A model generated the notes under the pieces. It did no database searches and was not told the DNA's origin. It saw only the letters and a list, made by a program, of their open reading frames with translations. 64,000 nt of DNA, from assembly GCA_009741485.1 (NCBI GenBank), contig CM019228.1, forward strand, positions 12,269,837 through 12,333,836, written 5' to 3'. Below, one piece after another: positions 1 through 13,012 of the stretch (its first letter is position 1; the number at the start of each line of letters is the position of its first letter). Both the position numbers and the translations under genes were made by a program. This DNA is from Malurus cyaneus samueli (taxonomy: Eukaryota; Chordata; Aves; Passeriformes; Maluridae).

Positions 1-3000
1 CTCGGGTGTGCAGCAGACTGAGAATTTGGGGAGGAACTGGAACTTGGAGGCTTCACTTATGAGGAGTCTTCAAGGTTTCCAAATGTCCCTCCAGAGACTG
101 AGACTTGTCATTACTCCTGTTTGTGCTGATATCATGGGGAGCTGTGATTCAATGAGTGGAGTTACTGTCTTGTAAGTCTTTTGTAAGGCCCTGTCCATCC
201 CTCCTTGGCAGTGATGTTCGTTTTGGAGAAGCTTTCAGGATTCAGGAGGCACAAGGCTTTGCTTTTAAGATTTTATGCATGTCTGAAATGCCTGAAGCCC
301 TCACCAGGCTTCATGTCTGAGTGAATTGCTTTGCTGAGTGACCCCAGAGTTGCCATCCATGGCCCCTCACAATCTTTAACCATCTTAAACAAGATTGTGG
401 TGATATTTCTTTTTGGTCAGAGCACAGGACTGGGACTCGGACTTAGGTCTGGCAGGGTGAACTTGGAGAAACCAGGGCACAGTCTTGTCCATCTGTGATG
501 TAAACAGGAATATTTGACTGCTTTTGGCAAGGATTTTTAAGATCCAGTGGCACAGAAAGCTTGGAAGATAGCAGAGAGCTATCAGGATGGCCAGAACGAG
601 ACTTCCTCAGTCCTGTGGAGAAGTCCTGATGGCACTGGCAGAGGAAGGATCCTGGATCAGCCCCTGAGCAGGAGCAGGTGCTGCTGAGCTGTTTGCTGAC
701 CTGAGCAGCAGCACAGCCCCTGTCTGCTCTTGTTCAAGTCCTCAATTTGCACAGCTCCTGTGCAGCCCCTTCCTGGCAGCACACAATGATTTCCAGAGTT
801 TCTGATGGCCAGGTTTGGAGCTGCCTCTGCTGTCCCCTCTGAGCAAGGGCTGCTCTTGCAGCGTTCCAGCCCTGCCTGGTCAATGTGATTGATTTCGATG
901 GACACAGAGTTCAGCTGACCCCAGCTCCTCGAAGAAAAGCTGACTCTGCTCTCTGCTTCACTGTGTGCCTTGCTCTGCTTTCTGTCTACAGTGACCCAGC
1001 TCTTCTGTTTACCTCTGAATCTGCTTTTTTTCTTCTCTCCTGCATGAACCGTAGCAAATTGAATATATTTTTCTCCTTCTTTTTTATTTCTGCATCCCTT
1101 CCTCTGGTGACCTTGTCCTAGTTTGTGATGCAGCTCTCCCTGGTCAGAAACTGTGCATGGTGTGGCTGTTGGAAGGGAATTCCCTCCTTGGGATTTTGTC
1201 ACCTCAGAACAAAGCAGATTTTTCCCCTGAGTCTGTGTAATCCCTGAAAGCTCCTCAGCACAGTCTGATGGCACCAGGAAAGCGGAGCTGGAGACAGTAC
1301 CCATTCCAAAACCCTTCTGCGTCCTTGTTTGCTCTTTAGGAACTCCAAGGAGCTGCCCCTGGATGGTCCCTTCTGAGGTGCAGTGAGAGTCTGCTGGACC
1401 AGCCCACAACTCTGGTGATCAGAGGCTCTTGGACAGTAAAGTTGTGCCAGAACACCAAACACCCATCCTGAACTGCTGCTGTGGCCACCAAGGCTGTACC
1501 CACATGCCCAAACCAGAGTATATCTGTGTATTTTGGGGTATTTCCCCCGAAAAGCTGTCAGTTCTAAGACTGAGAAGCATCCATGGAACCCTCCAGCCCC
1601 GCAGAGGCATTTGCAGGGATCCCGAGCATCTCCCTCCCCTGAAATAGCACAGCCCCTTAAACACTCCCAGCTGAAGGAAACCCACGCTGGGTGGCAGGAG
1701 CTTGGGGAGGCACCACCGTGCCAAGTCCCCTTTGCAATCCATCATCCCCCTTTCCACAAGTTTCCCAGGCCTTGGGAGTGTTTTTCCATCCTTCCCTGTT
1801 GGAAATGAAGGAAAATATAAAGTGAGTTATAAAGATGTTTAAAGGAGCTTTTACCCTGGCCTGGCCTGGAAGAGCTGAGGTCACTCCCAGTGCACTTTAG
1901 TGGATATGTGGAGGGTTTTTGGAGCTTTCTTCCAGGGAAACAGCTAATAAAGCTGCCTGTGTTTGTTGTCCATGCCAAGACACATTCCAGCATCTGATTA
2001 TTTTATGTCATGACTTTAATGTGGAAAGAAAGAGCGAAGGGGGGATTTTTCCAGGTGGTTTGGCCCATTTTGGGGAGGTCACAGCTTAAGGGAGGTGCGT
2101 TGGATTAAAACTGACCCTAACTTCTGCATCAGGAATAAACTGAGTGCAGCTAAACTTCACATTTTAGTGTCACTGAAGTTGAATCAGGAAGCAGAACCAA
2201 CAGCTTCCATTTGGAGGCGTTTGCAGATCTGATGTGGAATTGAGAAAGGAAAGAAAACGAGACAATAGTGTTGTAATTGTTTAAGTGGCTCGAACTGCAA
2301 AGGAAATGTTGGAAACTCGTGTAAAAGACCTCCCCTGTAGCCATATGTAGTACATAAGGTACCAAAAAGGAATTTCTGCTCCCTCAGAAATTCTGTAGTT
2401 TGAGGAAGGGATTGTTCCCAGTCGGAAAAAAATGCGCAACTTCCCATGTCCCACAGGCCTACTTAAAAAATTGATTTAATGTTACCAAGCCACTTTGTCA
2501 GGGGGATTAGTCGCTTTAACATTTTTACTGTGGTAAATAATGCAAAAACCTAACAAACATTCTGACATTTCTAGGAAAAAAAAGTCATCCAAATCAATAC
2601 TTCCCCTTAGATCTCTGCTCTTTTAAGGTAATTACCCTGTTTCAAGTCTTTTAAACCAGCTGTGCTCTGTCTGAGGCCTTGGTCCTTGCATATGTGACCA
2701 GTCTGTACTCGTGGGAATAGGGAATAATGATTTTGTGAAACTGGATACATGAGTATGGGCTCTCCATAATCAGAAAAAGTCATAGATTCATGTTCCCTAG
2801 GTCTGGTTTAATTTTTCACTTTTGTGTCACTTCATTGGCATTTCTCTTAATTCTCCCCAACACAGCCAGAATTGGAAACAGGACATCCAAGTCTGGGAAT
2901 TTGTGGCCAGCTTCTTATCTCCCATTGGTTTTCCACCCTTATAACTTCAATGACGGATCATCTTTTTTTGTTTAAATATTCTGGTGTGAGAGAAACGCAG

Positions 3001-5132
3001 ACCAAAGGCCTCGGGATAGTTTATGATGGGTTGCTGGATATAAGTGGGAAATTACACATGATCCATATCCGGTCTATCCAGCTCCATTTAATCATCACAA
3101 TTCCAGGCACTGTAAATTCCAAAATGTTCTTTGGAAATGAAGTGGCTCATTACAAGCAATGCTGCTAATCCTGGTGCTGGCAGTAGCTCTCCTGCTGAAA
3201 TGACATAATTTGTGACTTGCAGTGATCAGTGGTGGATGGGATCAGCGGTGGGGTAGGCAGGTTAAACCCAAAGCCCAGTTTGCAATGGTTCTGTTCCCGT
3301 CTTACAGCACAGTGGTTACATGTGGGTGTTATGTTTGACGTTAGCTGGTGATGGGAAAATAAATATTTAAATCCTGTTTATGTGTGGTTCTGCCAAGGAG
3401 ATGGCAGGCTGGTGTCCAGTTCTCCTAAATGGAGCTTCATGGCTTTGGGCTCTAACAGAACGTGGAAATTTCCGGGTTACGCCGTGCGCTGTGAGAGCTT
3501 TCCCGCTTGTGAGGAATATCCCAAAGAGAGGAGCCATGAATTTTCCAGGTCTGTGGTTGGACAAGAACTAATAAGTCTCATTTTGCAGATTCTAGGGAAA
3601 ACTTTTCTCTGTGAGCAGCAGAACAAGACTGGCTGTTGCCAACAGCTGTCTGTGTCTGGTCTGAATTGTAACACAGGATTCCTGTCCACAAGTGGTCTGT
3701 GAGTAAGTTTTCATTGAAAATTCTTTGAGATCCTATATTCAATGTTTCCCCAGCTTCTGCTGGAGATACATTTCGTGCTGCAGCTGTGAAGGTCATGGGC
3801 AGTGCTTGATGAGCTGGGTAAAATGGTTTCATGAGTAGGAAATAGATTCATACAGATCAGCACATTTTCCAGCTTGGTGTTTGGAAAGTGGATTGATTGA
3901 AATCTGAATTGGAATATATTGACTTCAGGGTTTGGTGGAACATTGCAGGGATGAGACCAAGGAGATGGGTGCTTTGGATCCAGGTGAAAATTTTAACAGT
4001 GAAAATATCAGATTTGCACCAATCCTGAGAAACCGAGTCTGGTATAGAAGGTGAAGCTTCATTACTGATCTGTGGTGAGGCTCAGATTATTTAATCCCAC
4101 TGTGTTAGTACCTTTTTCTAAAATGCTGTTTAGTAGAGCTCTCATCTCTTATCCATATTTTGGTTTCATTTGGATTTGTGAAAATTTCTTATCAAAAGGG
4201 AAGAAATTCAAGGACTGAACACAGATTTGAGAAAGGAAATGAAAAGCACTGGCAAGCCAGAAGGGAGATACGGGGCTGGGTGCTCAGTTTTCATAATAAA
4301 CAACTCAAGTTTGAACATGGCCTTGCTCCTTCAGCCCAAATTCTCCTTCCTTCTGGCTCCAGCTGAGGGAAAAAAAAACCAATGACACTTCATATTGTGG
4401 TGGAGAATGTTGTTCACAATGCCATGGAGCCACTGCATTCACCCATCACAAAAACAACGTGACATCAGTCTGGATCTTGGTGGGGCTCCAGGGGTTGAAT
4501 GTCAGCAATCCTATGGATCTGTTCAGGTTTGAGGTTTACTTGTTGGTTCTTGTACAAAGAACTCAACCCTCCAAAAAAGAAGCGTTCCCAGGAAATTTGC
4601 ACAATTTAGTGTTTCAGGGATATTTAGCTTTTTGATAATGATATTGGTAAAAATAGGAGATTAAGCAAAGCAATCATCTCACTCTTTTTGGTAGCCCTGA
4701 GCCACTTTTGAGTTACTTTTAGAACAGCAGCAGTGGATTTTGCACCCTCTGTTTTTTTTCCCAGAGCTCGGAATTGCTCTGCAGCAGCTTTTCTGGACTT
4801 ACCCCAGGGACACAGGATGCTCTGGTTGCAGATCAATCTGCCTTTCATACAGTCCCAAAGCCTGCTGGCATGTGGGAGCCTAAACCCCAGGCTTGCTAGA
4901 AGCTGGGAGAATTAGCTGGTTGATAATGCAGCATATTTTCCACTGGAATGGTTTATGCCAGGATTTTGTTGAGGAACATCCCAGAATTTGTCCCATTCGG
5001 CCTCTGAAGTTTTCTGGTGCAATTTCTGACCGATTTGGGTCATGGTCCCGTGCCTTTGGTGAAGCTGCAGCAATGAGTGTGTCATGAAAAGAAAACTCTT
5101 CCATCCACCCAGGTCTGACCTACTTAAGTGTG
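1..5132. other. Non-coding DNA, no gene recognised
   Basis: I see no exon with a recognisable protein family and no RNA gene. Open frames are short and overlap on both strands. About 2451-3180 is AT-rich and low in CpG, with long non-repetitive stretches that look like ordinary intergenic or intronic DNA. This is a negative statement: a short exon or a conserved element could be missed without alignment. Confidence 0.6.
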
Positions 5133-5206
5133 TCCAGATGGACAGATGACCCCCAGAGGTCCCTTCCAGCCTAAATTATTCAGTGGCTCCGTTTGCAGCA
5201 TTCCAG
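5133..5206 (+). mobile_element. CR1 LINE 3' tail fragment
   Basis: The stretch around 5145-5190 reads as the terminal part of a CR1 non-LTR retrotransposon: a GATGACCCCCAGAGGTCCC motif followed by TTCCAGCCTAAATTATTC. This matches the usual avian CR1 end, where a GATGATCT..AGAGGTC block precedes TTCCAACCTAAATGATTC. Only about 70 bp remain, and there is no coding part. The match is by eye and the copy is diverged, so it is probably old. Confidence 0.6.
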
Positions 5207-5499
5207 AGGGAGTGTTAGGTGAAACTGGGACCGTCCCATCTGGGGAAGAGGGTAGAGTTCTGTCTGCAAGTCCTGCATGTTGACCCCATCCTCTGCCCTG
5301 GCCATCCATCACCAGGCACTGGTATTTTATTCTACCAGGATGTCAATCACCATTTCAATTAGTGAGTGGGAGGGCAGAGTGTGGATGATAGCACCCAATC
5401 TTCCATTTGATTTAGGATGAATCACACTTAAGAGGGCATCTGGGGTTAAAGAACACAGGATTCTGGACACATGTATAAATCAACAGGCTTGAGGTTTGC

Positions 5500-6010
5500 A
5501 TTATTCACCTTCTGGAGTATGAAGTGATATGACTCATTGGATCATAAAAGAGATCAAATAGCTTTGTTGCTAATAATTCTTCCCTTGACCCATTCCCTGG
5601 CACATTAGGTTTGTAAACAGAGTTTTAATGGCATCCCTTGGAAGTAATAACATCACGCCTTTATAGCACCTTGGCTGACTGTACCCTCCTGGCTGCAACC
5701 GTGCTGGGGTTTAAGCCTCAGCCATTTGTGGGAACTAATGTGCTCTCACATCTTAAGTTTGCAATTATTGCCTTTTGGAGATTGATCATCTCCAGTTTCT
5801 CTGCCTCCCGCCCTCCTCTTGCACAGACGACATTTGAACCCTCCCAGGAGCCCGCAGCTCAGCTTCTCCCAAACGATAAGCACGCCCTGCAATACTCCGG
5901 TGCAGATAACATGCTTGAACTTCAGGGTGTTGTTAATGTCTAATGAGCTCATGGCACCGTTTAGTGTTTTATGGCCAAATCATGATTGTTCATTAACAAA
6001 GGCAGCACCA
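5500..6010. promoter_or_regulatory. Candidate enhancer-like non-coding block
   Basis: This non-repetitive stretch has a dense set of developmental transcription-factor-like words: CAATTATTG at 5762, TAATGAGCTCAT at 5941, TTTTATGG at 5967 and TTAACAAAGG at 5993. They resemble homeodomain, HOX/CDX-type and SOX-type sites. There is no open frame of interest. The call rests only on composition and motif density; conservation was not tested. Confidence 0.25.
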
Positions 6011-6311
6011 GACCATGTGCCTACTTTGGACAGAGGAAAAGGTAAAGCAGAGTGGCAGGGTGGAGGGTGATAAGGATGTGGCAGCTGTGGCAGGACAGGC
6101 AGCACATTTCCTGCTGGCTGCTGTGCCCGTTCCATGGGGTGGCTGCTGGGGAGAAGCCCAAAGGGCAGGGAGAGCATCGCTCTCCAGTGCAGGGCTCAGG
6201 GGCTGTGGATTTACAGGTACTGGCATCAAACAGCTCCCAGGTTGTTGTGCTCTGATGTGATGGTGATTTTTGTCCTTTTGGGCATCACCCTTTACAGACT
6301 GCTCTGAGTGT

Positions 6312-6583
6312 TTCATGAAATCATTAATGTTGGGAAAGGTCTCTAAGAGCATCGTGTCCAGCCTCTGGGCCAGCACCACCCTGTCCACCACCAAACCCTG
6401 TCCCCAAGCGCCACATCCATGTGTTTTTTGAACATAGAACATTTTGGGGATCTTGAAGCTCATCCCATTCCAGCCCCTGCCATGGTCAGGGACACCTTCC
6501 ACTATCCCAGGTTGCTCCAAGTGCCATCCAGACTGGCCTGGAACACTTCCAGGGATGTGATTCCACCACTTCCTTGGGCAGTT
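6312..6583 (-). mobile_element. CR1 LINE fragment carrying a second CR1 insertion
   Basis: In plus-strand reading this is the reverse complement of a CR1 3' end: TCATGAAATCATTAATG, then GGTCTCTAAGAGCATCGTGT, then CCACATCCATGTGTTTTTTG. The outer copy is interrupted after GAACA at 6430-6434 and resumes at about 6544 with CACTTCCAGGGATGTGATTC. The two halves join into the expected CR1 order when the middle is removed. The outer element is 5' truncated near 6583 and has no coding capacity. Confidence 0.7.
6435..6545 (-). mobile_element. Inner CR1 fragment nested in the outer CR1
   Basis: This insert begins with a degenerate CR1 terminus (TAGAACATTTTGGGGATCTT) and continues CATCCCATTCCAGCCCCTGC and CAGGGACACCTTCC, the reverse complement of a different CR1 subfamily from the outer copy. 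GAACA occurs on both sides (6430-6434 and 6541-6545) and may be a short target-site duplication. Because both subfamilies share the CACTTCCAGGGATG block, template switching or recombination is an alternative to nested insertion. Confidence 0.55.
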
Positions 6584-7269
6584 TCATTGTCTGTGCCTGT
6601 GTCTGTTTTGTTTGCTGCCTGTCAAGTGGTGCTGCCTGGCACCACACCAGCTTTGCTCTATCTGCCCATGCTGGGTAACTTCCATATGGAACTGGTGGTT
6701 CCCAGAGTGGGAAATCACAAATTTAGGGGGTGGGGATGGGAGAAAGAAGGACCCAATCTCCTTTAGAGGGTCTATCCTGTTCAAAGAGATGGAGATATCT
6801 GGTCCAGGGAGAGGAGGAAGGGGGTGAAGGAAAGAAGGTGGGGAGCTGTCAGTATAGAACTGTGCTGCTTCATCACCAAGTCGCAGGTTGCTGCTGAGCC
6901 CACAGTGGGTTAGAGACCTTTATAGAGATAAAAACTGGAACAAAGTCTCGGAAGTTATTTAAGAACTGGGGGTTTTGGTGGTTAATTTATTCATGAGCTG
7001 GTGGATACTCAGAAGCACCAACAGACCCCGTAGCTGATGATCACTAAAGAGGGGTTTAGGTGCAATAGAGTTGAAAGTCCCTAATTACAGCATGAAATCT
7101 CAACTGTTGCAGATATACAGACCGAGGAGTTTAAGGAGAACGTTAAAGAATGAAAACAGTGTGAAGGACAGGGAATGGGTGGGAATCTGGGAATATCAGC
7201 ATTGCTCCACCTCATCTGAAGGACGTTCTGTATCAGTTTTCACGTTATCGCCATTTTGATCAGTTCCTA
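6584..7269. other. Non-coding DNA, nothing recognised
   Basis: No exon, repeat family or RNA gene is recognised between the nested CR1 pair and the AT-rich block that follows. GC-rich and AT-rich stretches alternate without tandem structure. Confidence 0.5.
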
Positions 7270-7560
7270 TAGTTAATACATAAATTCTTGCATCGAGCCC
7301 TAACAAAAGGCTGCTCAGGGACAGCACACAAATAGCTTTGGGGCTGCCTTATATTTATATATGTTGGTTAAGCAAACTTAGGTGGATAAACAATAGCAAT
7401 ATAATGACCTTTTTATAGATATGGCTCCGTGCATGCAGCAGAGCAGCCTGGTGTATTTATTCCAGCTTGTAAACCGTGCGTGGTTAGTACAGGATGTGTA
7501 CTCTTCAGCATTTACAGCTGTTTAATGGGAGGCTTTTGTGGTGGTGCTGTCGTGCAAGGA
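7270..7560. promoter_or_regulatory. Candidate AT-rich regulatory block
   Basis: An AT-rich, CpG-poor, non-repetitive segment contains TTATATTTATATATG, GATAAACAATAGCAATATAA and GTGTATTTATTCCAG. It has no coding signal. Composition and FOX-like and homeodomain-like words suggest a conserved non-coding element, but no comparison was possible and this may be ordinary intronic DNA. Confidence 0.2.
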
Positions 7561-9029
7561 AACGCCACCAGCCCGGGGCACGAAGTATTGGGTGTCAAGG
7601 GGTGAATGTATTAAGCAGGAGATTTAATTAAAAGGCCATCATCTCTTGGAGCTAAAATATCTTTGTTTAAAAAGTGAATATAGGAGCTGAATAACCCCGT
7701 GAGATACCTGAAAAGCTTTTGAGAGGAGTTAGACACCCAGTAACTGTGGGATTTTGGAGAACAGGAGTATTTAACTCCCCTTTGAAGTCTCTGGAATGGT
7801 TCATAGCAACCTGAAGGCTGAATTCATCCCTGATCTTGTAAAATCGCTGCTTTTGGCCAGGAGTGGGCTTGGCTCAGGGGAGAGAACTGCTCTCTGATGT
7901 GTCCTGGAAAGCAGACAGTAGGTTTGGGATGCACACTGCGCTCCTGCCAGCTCTGCTCTGGAGGAGTGTGCCTCAGAGGGCAGCAGTGAACAGCCCTGCA
8001 GGGCTATCAAAGCTGAGATTGTGAATTTTGCCATAAATCTTCTAAAACTCTTGGAAAGATGGACTGCCTCCCATTCTCTTTTCTCTGCCCTTCCTTGTAA
8101 GTAGAAATGGGAATGGCAGAGGCATCCCCAGGATTTAGGAACACGGAAACCTCACACCTGAGGACAGATGGTCCCCTTGTTTGTGCTGAGGGATTTCCCC
8201 CAAGGGTGGTTTATTCTGGAAGCAATGCCCAGCCCTTCCCCAACACTGGACCTAAGCTCGTTCCAGAGCAGTAATTGCCTCCCTGCTTCCACATGGGGAA
8301 AACCAAAGCAGAGCAAAGCAGCTGAGTTACCCAGGCCACAAGTGGAACATGAGGCTCCAGAGCCCATCTGGGTGAAATTGAATTAACCCTTTATGTATCA
8401 ATTGGGTGATAATGTTCCCCTTGGGCAGGTTCTGGCTTGGACGGACTTGCTCTGGTAAGGTCATCTCTGGACCTTCCCCGTGGGTGGACGCCCTGGATCT
8501 GCTGTTTGCCCGGCCATCAGCACTTCAGTGCCTGGACAATTCCTGCTGAGAACACTCAGGCTTCATTTTATGGCTGTCCATCCTGCTCTGTGATGTTTCT
8601 CTATGGCAGCATTTTGTGTTTTCCCTCCTCATCAGCTCCGTGTGTGCTGTTCCACAGCCAAGAGCAGAAAGGCTTATTCTGGTGTTCTCAGCCTCTGCTT
8701 TTGTATCCTCTGGAGTGGGAGCAACTGCCGAGCCCACTTGGCCTCCCAAAGTTTGACAGATTGGCCCATGTCTGATTTCTGCCTCTGTGTTTACAGAAGG
8801 TGGAGGACGGAGGGGAAGGGGGGCTGCTGAGCAAGGGAAGAGGGCACGGAGAAAAAAGAAATTGCTAACCCTCCATCAAAGAGCTGCTTTCCTACTTGTG
8901 GTTTCAAAATGCTTCCTCCTTCCCCAGCTATCCTGTAATCACTCTCCAACATTCACCAGAGCAGTGTTTACATCCAGCCCTATTACCGGCGGGGGAGACA
9001 GGAGAAATTAAGGGCTCCCATGCCCCATT
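7561..9029. other. Non-coding DNA, nothing recognised
   Basis: Mixed-composition sequence without a recognisable exon, transposon or tandem array. The open frames present are short and lack domain-like composition. Confidence 0.5.
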
Positions 9030-9242
9030 ATCTCCCCCTCTTCCCCCTCCTCTCCCCCTCCCACAGGCAGACACACTTCTCTCCCCTTACCCCTTTTCAT
9101 CAAACGCCTCCAATTCATGAAGGAGTAAAAGCCCTTTAATGGGATTCTGGAGATCTTAAAATCCAGGTGGTTTGTTTAAAAAAGCAAAAGAGAGAGAGAG
9201 AGAGAGGGGAAAAAAAGAAAGGAAAAACTTGGAGGAAAAAAA
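9030..9242. repeat. Pyrimidine/purine switch with (AG)n microsatellite
   Basis: Between about 9030 and 9100 the plus strand is almost all C and T (blocks such as CCCCTCTTCCCCCTCCTCTC). Between 9181 and 9242 it is almost all A and G, including an uninterrupted AG run at 9189-9207. Such mirror-like tracts can adopt triplex structure and are length-polymorphic. No gene is associated. Confidence 0.8.
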
Positions 9243-10119
9243 TACCACCAGCTCACTCTTTTTGGCTTCTTTGTTCATTTTCCACGTTGTCTTGAACCTT
9301 TTTCTCCTCCACAATTCTGCTTGGCAGCTGGGGTGAGCTGCAGTTTGACTTGGATGGCTGGTGAGACCACACAGAGCTCGCCCTGGCTGGAACTAATTTC
9401 CGATGTACAGCTGAAGAATCCCATGCGCACACACAAACACAACGAGCCCTTGCATTTCCTTTTGATTTCCTTCTGCTGCTTCCTTCCCCAGATACCCTTT
9501 TTATCAGAAGCAGAGCGAGCAGCAGTGCCAGCGCCGGGGCTGCTGGGCCCAGCGTGGCAGCAGAGCTGGGGGAAGGCAGAGGATCTTTAGATGTTGGGCA
9601 GGCACGGGGATGTGTGAAAAATGGCCAATGTTGGACAACAATAAATGGGGGATTATGACTTTTTTTAACCAAGGGTAAAAAAGGATACTCATCTGGTACT
9701 GGCACTTGACAGGGACTTGAGGTCTGATTCCAATTCCTTGTTTAACCACAGATTTCCTCTAAATAATTCTCGTAATCTCTTGATTCCCCAGCTGAGGTCA
9801 GGGGCCCATTGTTCTACACCCTGTAACAACACAATGGGACACAGTTCCTGCCCCAAAGAGCTTACAGTGAAAACAATCAAAGAATGAAAAAGAAACCCAG
9901 GCTTGCCTGGAGTTACACCCTGGTGTTAAATTGAAGATTAGAACCAGACCTCCTGACTCTCTAGGTTTCGAGTCTTCTGCAATTGTAACATTTTTCTGGC
10001 TCCTATCTTGAGCTTCACACGGCGGTGTTAAAGACCATCAAAATAGAAAATATTGAACCTCTCACCCCTCAGAGGGAGCTGTTTGTGATGGACAGCTCTG
10101 CTCCTACAGCAAGGACAGC
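9243..10119. other. Non-coding DNA, nothing recognised
   Basis: No exon or repeat family is recognised. The overlapping open frames on both strands around 9250-9750 have no domain-like sequence. Confidence 0.5.
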
Positions 10120-10520
10120 CTCGTTGGTTCTTCCCCAGCGTTACCAGCGCACGGAGAGCGGTTGGGAAATTTGGGAAGCCGCTTGACCTTTGGGGTTGCT
10201 GCGTTTCCTACGAGCCGGGCCAATGGACCAGCAATGGGTGGCTGCCGAAGGATTGCAACAGGGCTGCATTGAAGTCCCTTCCTCAACGGGAAGGGAAATG
10301 GCCGTGGGCGTATGGGGCCATTTAAGCGGAGAACATTCACTCCCACACGCGGGAGCTGCTGGAACAGCTCAGCTCCGGAACTCTCTCCCCTCCCAGGGCA
10401 GGGACGTTGAATGCGTGGGGCGGCGCACGCGGTGTGAGCTCAGCCAAGGCCTCGGAGCGCTGGCACCGCCACGCTGTGCCACGGGAATTCTGGGGGCACC
10501 GCGGCCCTGGACGAAGGGGA
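10120..10520. other. GC-rich, CpG-containing segment
   Basis: CpG dinucleotides become locally frequent (for example GCGCACGGAGAGCGG near 10146 and GGGGCGGCGCACGCGGTG near 10417), in contrast with the flanks. This might be a small orphan CpG island. No start codon, splice site or protein similarity supports a gene. Confidence 0.35.
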
Positions 10521-12339
10521 CGGGCTGGAATGGGGCTCTGCCTGTCCTGGAAGAGCTCAAAATGTCAGAGCACGGTGTGGTCTCGGTGACTGGAGGGGTA
10601 AAACTAAAGCAGCCTCGGTAAATGCCACCCTTGGTATCGCTCGGCAAAGAGAGGATCCGGCCCTGTGTGGTGCTGGAAACCTCATGGTGTCACGGCTTTT
10701 TATTCAAGTCTCAGCATCTGGAATGAGCTGATAATATGGAAAGGGACAATTTGTGTGTGCTCAGTGTGTGTATGTGGCCATATAGCCACTCTACTTTTCC
10801 TTGCTTTCCCAGACTCTAAATCCTGCCTACAGAGTATTCCAGTGGCACTACTCAGGGTTTGGATATTGGGTATTGTTAAAGAGGCTAATGTGAGTGCTCT
10901 TATCCTGTTTTCCTTTTCCTGCTTGACAGTTTATGTGAAACTTGTAGTCACTTTGAGGTCTTTGATTTCAACCAGATTCAGCAAACAGGATGAAATCAGA
11001 GAGATGGGCGCACACACGTCTTGAGGGGCTGCAGGATTCATCATCCCTGACTTTGGGCATCACAGATTTCCTCTCCGTGTACAGGGGCACAGAGATTACA
11101 CCTTGAATGTGCTGTACATCTGCTCAAAGATCTACTTCAGCCTGTATTTCATGGCTTTATTCCAGAACATAGTTAGGGTGAGGAGTCTCCTCTGACTGCA
11201 GTGAGTCAGTTACTGCATTAAAAAAAAAACCCTACAGGCTGCTGGGGTGCTTGGGTGAGTCCCCAGAGCTGTGGGGTTCTGCCTGAGGGCACTCAGGAGT
11301 CCCCTGTGGCCCTGCTGGCTCCAGACCCTGATCCTGGAGAAGGCACCAGAGCTCCATTAGGCACAGAGTTGGCAGATTTGTTCCTTGGCACCAGAGCTGA
11401 GCTTTGAATAAGACTTCATTCTTCAGACTTGGGGATGACAGGTTTGACCATACAATGAAAGCAGCCTCATCCTCCTGATACTCTTAAATTTATTTTCTTT
11501 GTTTCGGAGAAATGTGGGGAAATCACTGGATTTCCAAACATCTCTTCCAAAGGGAACTGCACTTTAGACCTCAATTTCTGTAGAAGTGCTGGCAGTGGGT
11601 AGAAGGAGGAGCAGGAAAAGGCTTCTGCAGGCATAAAATGCTCCAGAATCAAGAGATAGGCATCAAAAACTGAAAAGATTCCACACACAAGAAGTCATTT
11701 TGGCTTCTGGATTTTGGGATTTAGGATGTACTTGGGTCATACTTTCAAGTTTTTCCTTGCAAGGAAACTTGCTTATTTTCATTTAGTTTTTCTGTTAATG
11801 AGAACTGAGACTCTCGTGTAATTACTTGTTTCCTGGAGTTGGGGCCTTTAAGTAAATACCCAATATCCAGAGATTTGTATTAAAGTGAGGAGTTTGCCAT
11901 TCTGTTTTGTTTTATGTTGTTTTAGAGAAGCCTCTATTCCATTACAAAACCTAGACAGCTTTGAAACAGACACAGAAAGAGAATAATCACTGGTGTTTGT
12001 CAGTTCCACCAATAGCTACTCTAACAGCAGTTGAGACTTTTTTTTTTTCCTGTGAGAATTTATTCTGCTGGAAAAAAATTTGGAACATAACAAAATGTTT
12101 CTTTTTGGAGAAGTTGAAAAGCTTCCTCTTGGCTTAATTCTGTCTTCCATTATAGTACACATTATTTATAGTATAAGTCAATGAAAGAGCTGAGATCCAT
12201 TTGAAATGCTCAAGTGGAAATTAGATAGTTGTTAATAAAAAGAAAGGATTTGAGGGAGGGGGGTCACAACAAACTATTTTCATTAGTTTTCATCTCCCTC
12301 AAAGTCTGAGGGTTCAGGCTTTTCGTGCCAATCATTTGA
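10521..12339. other. Non-coding DNA, nothing recognised
   Basis: Ordinary non-repetitive DNA with short homopolymer runs (A near 11220, T near 12045). A 73-codon minus-strand open frame at 11467-11688 has no recognisable family and no convincing splice context, so it is not called. Confidence 0.5.
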
Positions 12340-12680
12340 AATGTGGGTATCTCAGAAATTTTTGCTGTACAAACCTTCAGCTTTTGACCAGCCCTTTCTA
12401 TTATTTCAGATGAGGATTATAATAGAAACACAGTGATGCAATTTGTTTAGTTATAAATACATTCCTTATTTTCTTGTCTTCTGCTTTTCAATTTTATTGG
12501 CGACCCTTGTCGAGAGCAATCGCTGCAGGCCAGTACCTTGATGCAACATTAATAAGAACAAAGAGGCTTAAATTGTGGAAATAGCTGCCTGTGTGACACA
12601 TCAGTAGTTTTACTCTCCATTTGGCAGATCTATTGTGGATAAAATGGTGTGTGAAGGGATGAAAGGGAAGAAACTTGGAT
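12340..12680. promoter_or_regulatory. Candidate enhancer-like block
   Basis: This AT-rich, CpG-poor segment carries ATTTTATTGG at 12491-12500 (PBX/HOX-like), GAACAAAG at 12556-12563 (SOX-like) and GTTATAAATACATTCC near 12450. It is non-repetitive and non-coding. The regulatory reading is inference from motif content alone. Confidence 0.22.
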
Positions 12681-13012
12681 AAGAGTGGTAGAGTCTGCTC
12701 CAGGATAATGAAGAAGAGAGATCCACGCAGAGATTTATTTTATTTGCTGTTGGCAATTAGCGCGAGCAATGCCGTCTGTGAGAAGCTGCAACTGCCATGG
12801 ATGATAATGGGATTGCTTTTGAGATGGTTTATCCAGCTCTCTTCAACAGGGGTTGGATCAGTGAGGGCTGGGGGGACTCAGCATCACCTCTGGAGTGCTC
12901 TCCTGTGTGTGCTGCTAATCACACAAACTTTTGGGCATCCAGGGCAAGAGCTGGCTTTGGATCTGTCCTGTGGAAGCAGCTCTGCCCTGAGTGTTTCCCT
13001 GTGCTGCTCAAT

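Noticed and set aside
657..1409. 250-codon minus-strand open frame, the longest in the window
   Set aside because: No domain or signal peptide is seen, composition is like the surrounding DNA, and several frames compete on both strands. Read as non-coding.
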